NCBI GenBank assembly: GCA_017395275.1
Contig: JAFPVN010000114.1
Span: 1-13,441 of the forward strand
DNA: 13,441 nt
Reading direction: 5' to 3'
Source: Candidatus Methanomethylophilaceae archaeon
Lineage (GTDB): Archaea > Thermoplasmatota > Thermoplasmata > Methanomassiliicoccales > Methanomethylophilaceae
Each line of letters starts with the position of its first letter. Within the stretch, counting starts at the first letter, position 1. Positions 6,815 to 13,029 of the stretch are shown one piece after another. Made by a program: the position numbers and the translations under genes. The notes beneath the pieces are model-generated. The model was not told the DNA's origin. It was given only the letters and a program-made list of their open reading frames with translations, and did no database searches.

Positions 6815-6966
6815 CCGATCCTCCTTCCGACTATGGCGCGCCTGTCCCCGTCCAGGTACACCTCCATGTCCGGGTGCTCGTCCTGGTACTGGTTGACCAT
6901 CTGCATGATCTGTCCCAGCGTATAATCGTCGGTATCGACGTTCACCAGTATCTCCACGGAATCCAT
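6811..6966 (-). CDS. small protein of unknown function, coupled to DUF531
   Basis: A 51-aa acidic protein starting MDSVEILVNVDTDDY and ending in GDRRAIVGRRIG. I do not recognise the family. The pattern suggests beta-alpha-beta: strand 3-10, helix about 16-31 (TLGQIMQMVNQYQDEHP), then strand 34-48. A GTG at 6996 would add ten residues (MARTCQVYGP). I prefer the ATG at 6966, because the extension looks like leader sequence. The stop overlaps the DUF531 start as ATGA, so the two are probably co-translated and may work together. A TATA box lies just after the tRNA-Phe gene upstream. Coding is supported by the overlap, by the good Shine-Dalgarno for DUF531 inside its 3' end, and by its codon use. 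Confidence 0.6.
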   Translation of the reverse strand: MDSVEILVNVDTDDYTLGQIMQMVNQYQDEHPDMEVYLDGDRRAIVGRRIG

Positions 6967-6980
6967 CGGACCATATACCT

Positions 6981-6994
6981 GGCACGTGCGTGCC
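6981..6994 (-). repeat. inverted repeat at the 5' end of the small-protein/DUF531 transcript
   Basis: GGCACG (6981-6986) and CGTGCC (6989-6994) flank TG, and GCACGTGC (6982-6989) is itself a palindrome. It begins a few bases after the predicted transcription start (~6998). It could be an operator or a leader hairpin. Confidence 0.35.
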
Positions 6995-7019
6995 ACATTG
7001 AAGTACGTAAAGTAGAGGG

Positions 7020-7028
7020 AATATAAAT
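7020..7028 (-). promoter_or_regulatory. TATA box for the small-protein/DUF531 pair
   Basis: On minus this reads ATTTATATT, centred at 7024, which predicts transcription start near 6998. It begins three bases past the tRNA-Phe CCA end, so the T-rich stretch may also end the tRNA transcript. Confidence 0.5.
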
Positions 7029-7030
7029 CA

Positions 7031-7106
7031 TGGTGCCGTGAGCCGGGCTCGAACCAGCGACTTCAAGATCTTCAGTCTTGCACTCTCCCAACTGAGTTAC
7101 CACGGC
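7031..7106 (-). tRNA. tRNA-Phe (anticodon GAA), CCA encoded
   Basis: The minus strand folds into a complete 76-nt tRNA. Acceptor GCCGTGG pairs with TCACGGC (one G-U). D stem ACTC/GAGT encloses AGTTGGGA. Anticodon stem CAAGA/TCTTG has loop CTGAAGA with GAA at 7073-7071. T stem GCTGG/CCGGC has loop TTCGAGC. Discriminator A is followed by a genomically encoded CCA (7033-7031). No intron is present. A TATA box lies ~30 bp upstream. Confidence 0.96.
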
Positions 7107-7121
7107 GAGTGAATCCCCCTA

Positions 7122-7490
7122 TCACAAAATGTTATTAAATGGTTTGCATGCCCCCGGCGGCCCTCCAGACCGCAAAAGCGCATCTGACGCTGTATGACCC
7201 AGACATCGGATTCGGTGGGGGCGCTTGCCTATGGGGGGTTCCCTCCTGAACTCGTCGCGGGTGACTGAGATCAAGGGCACCCTGAGGTGCCTGTCCAGCA
7301 TCACCGTGCGGAACAGCAGGGATACGGATACCGCTGTCAGGACGACGAACACGGCCCCCAGGGACATGCAGAGGTAGAACCATGAGTCCATGGTCCCCTC
7401 CCATCCCCGGTAGGCCGCTAGGAACGAGAGCACCGCCGCCGCCAGCAGGACGGCGGTCAGTATCGCCTCACTCCTCAGACGGGCTGCCAT
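7122..7490 (-). CDS. small two-TM membrane protein, unknown function
   Basis: A 122-aa protein with two hydrophobic spans, about 8-27 and 37-60, and a basic C-terminal tail (RREPPIGKRPHRIR) that probably faces the cytoplasm. I recognise no family. The start is well supported: GGAGG lies 6-7 bp before the ATG at 7490, and both lie inside the end of gyrA. The gene overlaps gyrA by 23 bp in another frame and is likely co-transcribed with gyrB-gyrA. A later start would lose the first span. Its last codons contain the tRNA-Phe TATA box and the stop lies 16 bp before the tRNA, so the C-terminus may be evolving under two constraints. Confidence 0.65.
   Translation of the reverse strand: MAARLRSEAILTAVLLAAAVLSFLAAYRGWEGTMDSWFYLCMSLGAVFVVLTAVSVSLLFRTVMLDRHLRVPLISVTRDEFRREPPIGKRPHRIRCLGHTASDALLRSGGPPGACKPFNNIL
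7132..7139 (-). promoter_or_regulatory. TATA box of tRNA-Phe
   Basis: On minus this reads TTTAATAA, centred about 29 bp before the tRNA 5' end at 7106. It lies inside the last codons of the upstream two-TM protein gene. Confidence 0.55.
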
Positions 7491-9972
7491 CCGCGGCCTC
7501 CGTCACGGGAGCCTCGGGATCCTCCTCGACCTCGGCGCTGTCCACAGGCTGGAGCGCAACCACTTTATCGCCGTCGCGGAGATCCATGATCTTCACTCCG
7601 GCGGCGTTGCGTCCGGTGACCCTGATGTCGGCGATGCGTATGCGGAGCATCTTGCCCGCCTCGCTGGTCACGATGAGCTCCTTGTCCTCGGATACTTTCT
7701 TCACCGCCACGACGCATCCGTTCCTGTCGGTGGTCTTGATGGTGATGACCCCCTTGCTTCCGCGGTGGGTGAGACGGTAATCATCGACATAGGATATCTT
7801 ACCGAATCCGTTCTCGGACACGGTGAGGAGCATGTCGCCCTCCCTGACCACTGCCATGGATACCACGACGTCTCCGTCGTTGAGGGTGATTCCCTTCACT
7901 CCCATGGTGTCCCTGCCGGTTGCCCTTACCTCCTCGCAGGGGAACCTCGCCGCCAGACCGTCCTTGGTGGCGATCATGACGAACTCGTCGCCGTCGACGA
8001 TCCTGGTCTCCACCAGCTCGTCGCCGTCGTCCAGCTTGATGGCTTTGATTCCCTTCTGGCGGACGTTGCCGTACGCGGACAGCGGGGTCTTCTTGATCAG
8101 TCCGTTCTTCGTGCAGAAGAGGATGTACTGGTCGTCGGTGAACTCCTTGGTGTAGATCACGCTGAGCACCTTCTCGCCCTCCTGCAGGTCCGAGAGGATG
8201 TTGACTATGGGCTTGCCCTTGGACTGCCTTCCGCCCTCGGGGATCCTGTATCCCTTGAGCCAGAGCAGACGTCCGGTGTTGGTCACGAACATTACGTAGT
8301 TGTGCGAGCTGGTGACGAACATGTTAATGACGGTGTCCTCCTCCTTGGTCTGCATCCCGACCAGTCCGACGCCGCCGCGTCCCTGCTGCCTGTAGGTCCT
8401 CAGCGGGATGCGCTTGATGTAGTTGTCCTCGGTGATGGTGACGACGACGTCCTCCTCGGGGATGAGGTCCTCCTCGTCCACGTCGATGTCGTTGACGTCG
8501 ATCTCGGTGCGCCTGTCGTCGCCGTAGGCCTCCTTCATCTCGTTCAGTTCATCCTTGATGATAGCGAGTATGCGTCCCTCGTGGGCCAGGATGTCCTTGC
8601 AGTCGGCGATGAAGCGGGTGTTCTCGTCGTACTCCTGCCTGAGGCTGTCGATCTCGAGACCGGTGAGCTTCTGCAGTTTCAGGTCGAGGATAGCTTTGGC
8701 CTGGATGTCGTCGATGCTCAGCAGCTCCTGCAGGGCGATGTTGGCGGCATCCGTGTCCTTGGAGTTGCGGATGACCTCGATGGTCTCGTCCAGCATGTTG
8801 AACGCTGCCATGTACGCTTCGAGGATGTGCTCCTTCTTCTCCGCCTCGGCCAGTTCGAACTTGGTCCTCCTGGTGACGACGTCCTTCCTGTGGAGGACGT
8901 ACTGCTCGATCATCTGCTGCAGTGTCAGGATCTGAGGCTTGCCGTTGACAAGTGCCAGATTGATGATTCCGAAGGTCACCTGCATCTGAGTGAACTTGAA
9001 CAGGTTCTCCAGGACGACCTCTTCGATTGCGTCCTTGTGCAGTTCGATCACGATACGCATACCGTCCCTGTCCGATTCATCGCGCAGGTCGGTGATGCCC
9101 TCGATCTCCTTGTTCTTGACACGCTCGGCGATCTCCGCCACGAGCTTGGACTTGTTCACCTGGTAGGGGATCTCGGTGACGACGATGGCCACCTTCCCGC
9201 TGTGGAGGGTCTCGAAGTGGGTCTTGGAACGTACCCTGATCCTTCCGCGTCCGGTGCTGTATGCCGATACGATTCCGGATATGCCGTGGATCGTACCTCC
9301 GGTGGGGAAGTCGGGACCCTTGATGTAATCCATCAGCTGGTAGACGTCCGCGTCGGGGTTGTCTATGTAGTACACTATGGCATCCACAACCTCGCGGAAG
9401 TTGTGAGGGGGCATGTTCGTCGCCATACCGACGGCGATTCCCGACGAACCGTTGAGCAGCAGGTTGGGGAACTTTGAAGGAAGCACGGAAGGCTCCCAGA
9501 GGGACTCGTCGAAGTTCCTCACCATGTCCACGGTGTCCTTGTCGATATCCGCCAGAAGATCGGATGCCATCCTGCTGAGACGGGCCTCGGTGTACCTCAT
9601 GGCCGCGGCTGAATCACCGTCGACCGATCCGAAGTTACCCTGTCCGTCCACCAGCGGGTACCTGAGCGAGAACGGCTGTGCCAGCCTGACCATCGCCTCG
9701 TACGCGGCGGAGTCTCCGTGGGGGTGATATTTACCCAGGACCTCTCCGACGATCCTCGCGGACTTCTTGTGAGCCGACCTGTACGATACACCCAGATCGT
9801 TCATGGCGTACAGGATCCTCCTGTGGACCGGCTTCAGTCCGTCGCGCGCATCGGGGAGCGCACGGCCGATGATGACCGACATCGAGTAGTCGATGTACGA
9901 GCTGGACATCATCTTCTCGATGCACTGTGTGACGAGCTTCGGTTCCTTGATAATGATCTCTTCGTCGCTCAT
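7468..9972 (-). CDS. gyrA: DNA gyrase subunit A
   Basis: The A subunit of the type IIA topoisomerase that introduces negative supercoils. It cuts and rejoins DNA through a tyrosyl-phosphate link. 834 aa from the chosen ATG. Seen: GRALPDARDGLKPVHRR (36-52), quinolone-region YHPHGDSAAYEAM (82-94), with Ser88 and Glu92 at the positions of E. coli S83 and D87, and catalytic Tyr127 in AMRYTEARLS. The GyrA box is a QGRGGVG variant at 530-536, which with the following beta-pinwheel repeats marks gyrase and not topoisomerase IV. The tail is acidic. I chose the ATG at 9972 (MSDEEIII), 4 bp after the gyrB stop. An ATG at 9984 would add MCDT and overlap gyrB by 8 bp. It is co-transcribed with gyrB. Gyrase in archaea is of bacterial origin. 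Confidence 0.96.
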   Translation of the reverse strand: MSDEEIIIKEPKLVTQCIEKMMSSSYIDYSMSVIIGRALPDARDGLKPVHRRILYAMNDLGVSYRSAHKKSARIVGEVLGKYHPHGDSAAYEAMVRLAQPFSLRYPLVDGQGNFGSVDGDSAAAMRYTEARLSRMASDLLADIDKDTVDMVRNFDESLWEPSVLPSKFPNLLLNGSSGIAVGMATNMPPHNFREVVDAIVYYIDNPDADVYQLMDYIKGPDFPTGGTIHGISGIVSAYSTGRGRIRVRSKTHFETLHSGKVAIVVTEIPYQVNKSKLVAEIAERVKNKEIEGITDLRDESDRDGMRIVIELHKDAIEEVVLENLFKFTQMQVTFGIINLALVNGKPQILTLQQMIEQYVLHRKDVVTRRTKFELAEAEKKEHILEAYMAAFNMLDETIEVIRNSKDTDAANIALQELLSIDDIQAKAILDLKLQKLTGLEIDSLRQEYDENTRFIADCKDILAHEGRILAIIKDELNEMKEAYGDDRRTEIDVNDIDVDEEDLIPEEDVVVTITEDNYIKRIPLRTYRQQGRGGVGLVGMQTKEEDTVINMFVTSSHNYVMFVTNTGRLLWLKGYRIPEGGRQSKGKPIVNILSDLQEGEKVLSVIYTKEFTDDQYILFCTKNGLIKKTPLSAYGNVRQKGIKAIKLDDGDELVETRIVDGDEFVMIATKDGLAARFPCEEVRATGRDTMGVKGITLNDGDVVVSMAVVREGDMLLTVSENGFGKISYVDDYRLTHRGSKGVITIKTTDRNGCVVAVKKVSEDKELIVTSEAGKMLRIRIADIRVTGRNAAGVKIMDLRDGDKVVALQPVDSAEVEEDPEAPVTEAADGSPSEE

Positions 9973-9976
9973 GGTA

Positions 9977-11878
9977 TCACACATCCAGGTTCACGGCCTC
10001 GTGGGCGTGGTCTATGATGAACTGTCTCCTGGGCTCCACGTCCTCTCCCATGAGGACGGTGAATAGCGAATCGGCGAGGATGGCGTCCTCGACGGTTATC
10101 TTCTTCATCACACGGGTCTCGGGGTTCATGGTGGTCTCCCACAGCTGGGTGGGGTTCATCTCTCCCAGACCCTTGTACCTGTTGACCTGCGCGCCGCTTC
10201 CCAGCTCGGTGAGGGCCTCCTGCAGCTCGTCGTCGTTGTAGCAGTAGATCTCCTTCTTGCCCTTGTACGCGCGGTACAGCGGGGGCATTGCGATGTATAT
10301 GTGCCCGTTATCCACCAGCGGCCTCATCTGCCTGTAGAACAGCGTGAGAAGCAGTGTCGCGATGTGCGCTCCGTCCACATCGGCATCGGTCATGATGACG
10401 ATGTTGTGGTAGTGGATCTTGGATACGTCGAAGTCGCTTCCGAAGCCTCCTCCGATGACGGTGATGAGGTTCTTGATCTCCTCGCTTGCGAGCATCCTGT
10501 CCTGCCTGACCTTCTCGACGTTGAGGATCTTACCCCTGATGGGCAGGATCGCTTGAGTGTGCCTGTCGCGGCCCTGCTTGGCGCTTCCTCCTGCGGAGTC
10601 TCCCTCGACGATGTACAGCTCGCACTTGGACGGGTCCTTGTCAGAACAGTCGGCGAGCTTCCCGGGCAGGGATGCGCTGTCGAAGGCGCTCTTCCTCCTG
10701 GTGAGGTCCCTGGCCTGCCTCGCGGCCTCCCTGGCGGACATCGACTCGTCCACCTTCCTGATGATGGTCTCGGCGATCTTCGGGTTCTCAAGGAGGTATT
10801 CCGCGAGCTTCTCGTTCATGAGGGTGGAGACGGCGGACTGCGCGATGCTGCTTCCCAGCTTGGCCTTGGTCTGTCCCTCGAACTGGGGCTCGGGCATCTT
10901 GATGCTTAAGATTGCAGTAAGTCCCTCACGGGTGTCCTCTCCCTGGAAGGTGCGGTTCGCCTTCACGAGGTTGTTGGCCTTCGCGTAATCGTTGATGGTC
11001 TTGGTCAGCGCGGTCCTGAATCCGGCGACGTGCGTACCGCCTTCGGGGGTGTTGATCGTGTTCACGAATGAGCTTACCAACTCGTTGTACCCGTCGGTGT
11101 ACTGCAGCGCCATCTCGATGTCGACGCCGTTGCGCTGTCCCGCGATGTAGATGGGTTCGGGGTGGAGCGGGGTCTTGGAGGAGTTGAGGTACTTCACGAA
11201 CTCTGACACTCCGCCGTCGTAGTGGAACCTCTCCTTCCTTCCGGACCTGCGGTCCTCGAAGTCGATGGTGACCTGCCTGTTGAGGAACGCCTGGTTCCTG
11301 AACCTGTTCTGCAGGGTCTCGTATTCGAAGGTCACGGTCTCGAAGATCGTCGGGTCGGGATAGAACGTGATCTCCGTACCTGTCTCGTCCGTCTCCCCTA
11401 TGACCTCGACGGGTCCGTCGGGGATACCGATCTTGTAGGACTGGCGGAAGATCTTGCCCTCCCTCTTGACCGTTGCCACGAGTTTCGTGGACAGTCCGTT
11501 GACGACGGAGACTCCCACTCCGTGGAGTCCTCCGGAGACCTTGTAGCTGTTGCTGTTGAACTTACCTCCGGCGTGGAGCTCGGTGAGCGCCAGCTCCAGT
11601 GCGGACTTCCCCTTCTCATGCATCCCTGTGGGGATTCCCCTTCCGTCGTCTATGACGGTGCACGAACCGTCCTCGTTTATGATCACGAGGATCTTGTCCG
11701 CGAAACCCGCCATTGCCTCATCAATACTGTTGTCGACGACCTCGTAGACGAGATGGTGGAGACCGCGGGAATCAGTACTTCCGATGTACATTCCCGGTCT
11801 CTTCCTTACCGCCTCGAGACCCTCCAGGACGACGATGCTGTCCGCACCGTAATCTGACCCTGAGTTGTTCCCATCCAT
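9977..11878 (-). CDS. gyrB: DNA gyrase subunit B
   Basis: The ATPase subunit of gyrase, 633 aa, which pairs with GyrA in the A2B2 complex. Seen: GHKL ATPase motifs YEVVDNSIDEA (45-55, Glu46 and Asn50), DDGRGIP (77-83) and the lid GGLHGVGVSVVNG (116-128), then the QTK loop GQTKAKLG. The TOPRIM domain has EGDSAGG with Glu425 and DADVDG with Asp498 and Asp500. These metal ligands sit at almost the same numbers as in E. coli, though the ~165-residue insertion of E. coli GyrB is absent. The ATG at 11878 (MDGNNSGSD) is supported by AGAGG 9 bp upstream. gyrA follows after 4 bp. The gene is divergent from thiC and its promoter carries an unusual alternating CG palindrome, of interest because gyrase genes are often controlled by supercoiling. 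Confidence 0.97.
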   Translation of the reverse strand: MDGNNSGSDYGADSIVVLEGLEAVRKRPGMYIGSTDSRGLHHLVYEVVDNSIDEAMAGFADKILVIINEDGSCTVIDDGRGIPTGMHEKGKSALELALTELHAGGKFNSNSYKVSGGLHGVGVSVVNGLSTKLVATVKREGKIFRQSYKIGIPDGPVEVIGETDETGTEITFYPDPTIFETVTFEYETLQNRFRNQAFLNRQVTIDFEDRRSGRKERFHYDGGVSEFVKYLNSSKTPLHPEPIYIAGQRNGVDIEMALQYTDGYNELVSSFVNTINTPEGGTHVAGFRTALTKTINDYAKANNLVKANRTFQGEDTREGLTAILSIKMPEPQFEGQTKAKLGSSIAQSAVSTLMNEKLAEYLLENPKIAETIIRKVDESMSAREAARQARDLTRRKSAFDSASLPGKLADCSDKDPSKCELYIVEGDSAGGSAKQGRDRHTQAILPIRGKILNVEKVRQDRMLASEEIKNLITVIGGGFGSDFDVSKIHYHNIVIMTDADVDGAHIATLLLTLFYRQMRPLVDNGHIYIAMPPLYRAYKGKKEIYCYNDDELQEALTELGSGAQVNRYKGLGEMNPTQLWETTMNPETRVMKKITVEDAILADSLFTVLMGEDVEPRRQFIIDHAHEAVNLDV

Positions 11879-11887
11879 AGCGAAAAA

Positions 11888-11892
11888 CCTCT
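11888..11892 (-). promoter_or_regulatory. Shine-Dalgarno of gyrB
   Basis: On minus AGAGG lies 9 bp before the ATG at 11878, within a predicted leader of only ~17 bases. Confidence 0.45.
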
Positions 11893-11917
11893 ATTGGTAA
11901 AGGGTATGCGTACATCA

Positions 11918-11925
11918 TATATTAA
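11918..11925 (-). promoter_or_regulatory. TATA box of gyrB-gyrA
   Basis: On minus this reads TTAATATA (followed by TGATG). It predicts transcription start near 11895. It directly abuts the palindrome at 11926-11941. Confidence 0.55.
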
Positions 11926-11941
11926 TGCACGCGCGCGTGCA
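11926..11941. repeat. TGCACGCGCGCGTGCA perfect palindrome
   Basis: A 16-bp perfect palindrome of strictly alternating purine and pyrimidine, a sequence type able to adopt Z-DNA under negative supercoiling. It abuts the gyrB TATA box on its upstream side, in the BRE position. It shares GCACGCG and CGTGC with the palindrome at the cyclase promoter. Confidence 0.6.
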
Positions 11942-11974
11942 ATCTATTTGCGTGCGCACGCGAACGAATAGATT
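11941..11974. repeat. nested inverted repeat upstream of thiC
   Basis: AATCTATT (11941-11948) and AATAGATT (11967-11974) are exact inverted arms. Between them lies the 12-bp palindrome GCGTGCGCACGC (11950-11961), off-centre by 2 bp. Its centre is 22 bp from that of the 16-bp palindrome next door, about two helical turns. The right arm overlaps the thiC TATA box. Confidence 0.55.
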
Positions 11975-11980
11975 TTAATG
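11973..11980 (+). promoter_or_regulatory. TATA box of thiC
   Basis: TTTTAATG lies 24-31 bp before the ATG at 12004, the spacing of a leaderless archaeal promoter. The leader is too short for a TPP riboswitch. Confidence 0.5.
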
Positions 11981-12003
11981 TGTGGAAACAGAATCCTCGG
12001 ACA

Positions 12004-13029
12004 ATGAGCACCATCATGGAGGAGGCCAGGAAGGGCGTCACGCCCCTGGTCAGGAAGATCGCCGAGAAGGAGAGGGTGAGCGAGGAATTCGTCCGCAACG
12101 GTATCGCCTCGGGACGCATCGTCGCACCCTGCAACCCCATCCACAACCCCGAGCCCGCAGGCATCGGGGAGGGCATGAGCATCAAGGTAAACGTGAACCT
12201 GGGAACGTCCAGGGACATGACCTGCATGAAGACCGAGATGGAGAAGCTCGATGTCGCCCTGAAGTACGGAGCGGACGCGGTGATGGATCTGAGCACCGGC
12301 GGGGACATAGATGTCATACGCAGGGAGATCGTCAAGAGATGTCCCGTAATGGTCGGCACCGTCCCGATCTACCAGATCGGACTTACAGCGGCGAGGAAGA
12401 ACGCAGTGGTCGAGATGACCGAGGACGACATGTTCGCGGGCATCGAGAAGCAGGCCAAGGACGGCGTTGACTTCATGACCGTGCACTGCGGGATCACCAA
12501 GCAGACGGTGGACTGGCTCAGCGACTCCGGAAGGCTCATGGACGTGGTATCGAGGGGAGGATCTTTCCTCACCGCATGGATCCTCCACAACCAGGAGGAG
12601 AACCCGCTGTACAAGAACTTCGACTATCTCCTCGAACTGTGCAGGAAGTACGAGATCACCCTGTCGCTGGGGGACGGGTTCAGGCCCGGATGCATCGATG
12701 ATGCGTCGGATGCGGCTCAGATCTCCGAGCTGATGACACTGGGAAGACTGGTGAAGAGGTGCAGGGAGGCCGGTGTGCAGGCGATGGTGGAAGGCCCCGG
12801 ACACATGCCCATCGATCAGATAGAGGCGAACATGGTCCTCCAGAAGACCCTCTGCCACGGCGCGCCGTTCTACGTCCTCGGACCGCTTGTGACGGACATA
12901 GCACCAGGATACGACCACATCGTGGGAGCGATCGGTGGAACCATCGCAGCCAAGGCGGGAGCCGACTTCCTCTGTTACCTGACCCCCGCGGAGCACCTCA
13001 GCCTGCCCGATGTCGAGGATAAAGAATGA
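12004..13029 (+). CDS. thiC: phosphomethylpyrimidine synthase, C-terminally truncated
   Basis: ThiC is a radical-SAM enzyme that rearranges aminoimidazole ribotide, the product of PurM, into the HMP-P pyrimidine of thiamine. Seen: MSTIMEEARKG at the N-terminus, KVNVNLGTS (61-69), DLSTGG (95-100), SLGDGFRPG (221-229), EGPGHMP (263-269) and LGPLVTDIAPGYDH (292-305). I chose the ATG at 12004. A GTG at 11980 would add eight residues overlapping the TATA box. The frame stops at 341 aa, right after AEHLSLPDVED, with a spurious KE and TGA. The family normally runs about 80-90 residues further and ends with the CX2CX4C motif that holds the [4Fe-4S] cluster. That motif is missing, so the product as shown could not work. 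The break coincides with a sharp drop in GC and foreign sequence, so an assembly join is more likely than a natural truncation. Confidence 0.93.
   Translation: MSTIMEEARKGVTPLVRKIAEKERVSEEFVRNGIASGRIVAPCNPIHNPEPAGIGEGMSIKVNVNLGTSRDMTCMKTEMEKLDVALKYGADAVMDLSTGGDIDVIRREIVKRCPVMVGTVPIYQIGLTAARKNAVVEMTEDDMFAGIEKQAKDGVDFMTVHCGITKQTVDWLSDSGRLMDVVSRGGSFLTAWILHNQEENPLYKNFDYLLELCRKYEITLSLGDGFRPGCIDDASDAAQISELMTLGRLVKRCREAGVQAMVEGPGHMPIDQIEANMVLQKTLCHGAPFYVLGPLVTDIAPGYDHIVGAIGGTIAAKAGADFLCYLTPAEHLSLPDVEDKE

Noticed and set aside
7765..9477. 570-codon open frame on plus, antisense to gyrA
   Set aside because: It lies wholly inside gyrA, whose catalytic motifs are intact. The translation is low-complexity (rich in V, L, D, G and H) with no recognisable domain. 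Long antisense frames are expected with GC-rich codon bias.
11879..12003. TPP riboswitch upstream of thiC
   Set aside because: I saw no CTGAGA-type or other TPP-box sequence, and the predicted leader is nearly zero bases long.
11944..12996. 350-codon open frame on minus, antisense to thiC
   Set aside because: The ThiC motifs on plus are unmistakable, and the antisense frame has no recognisable features.
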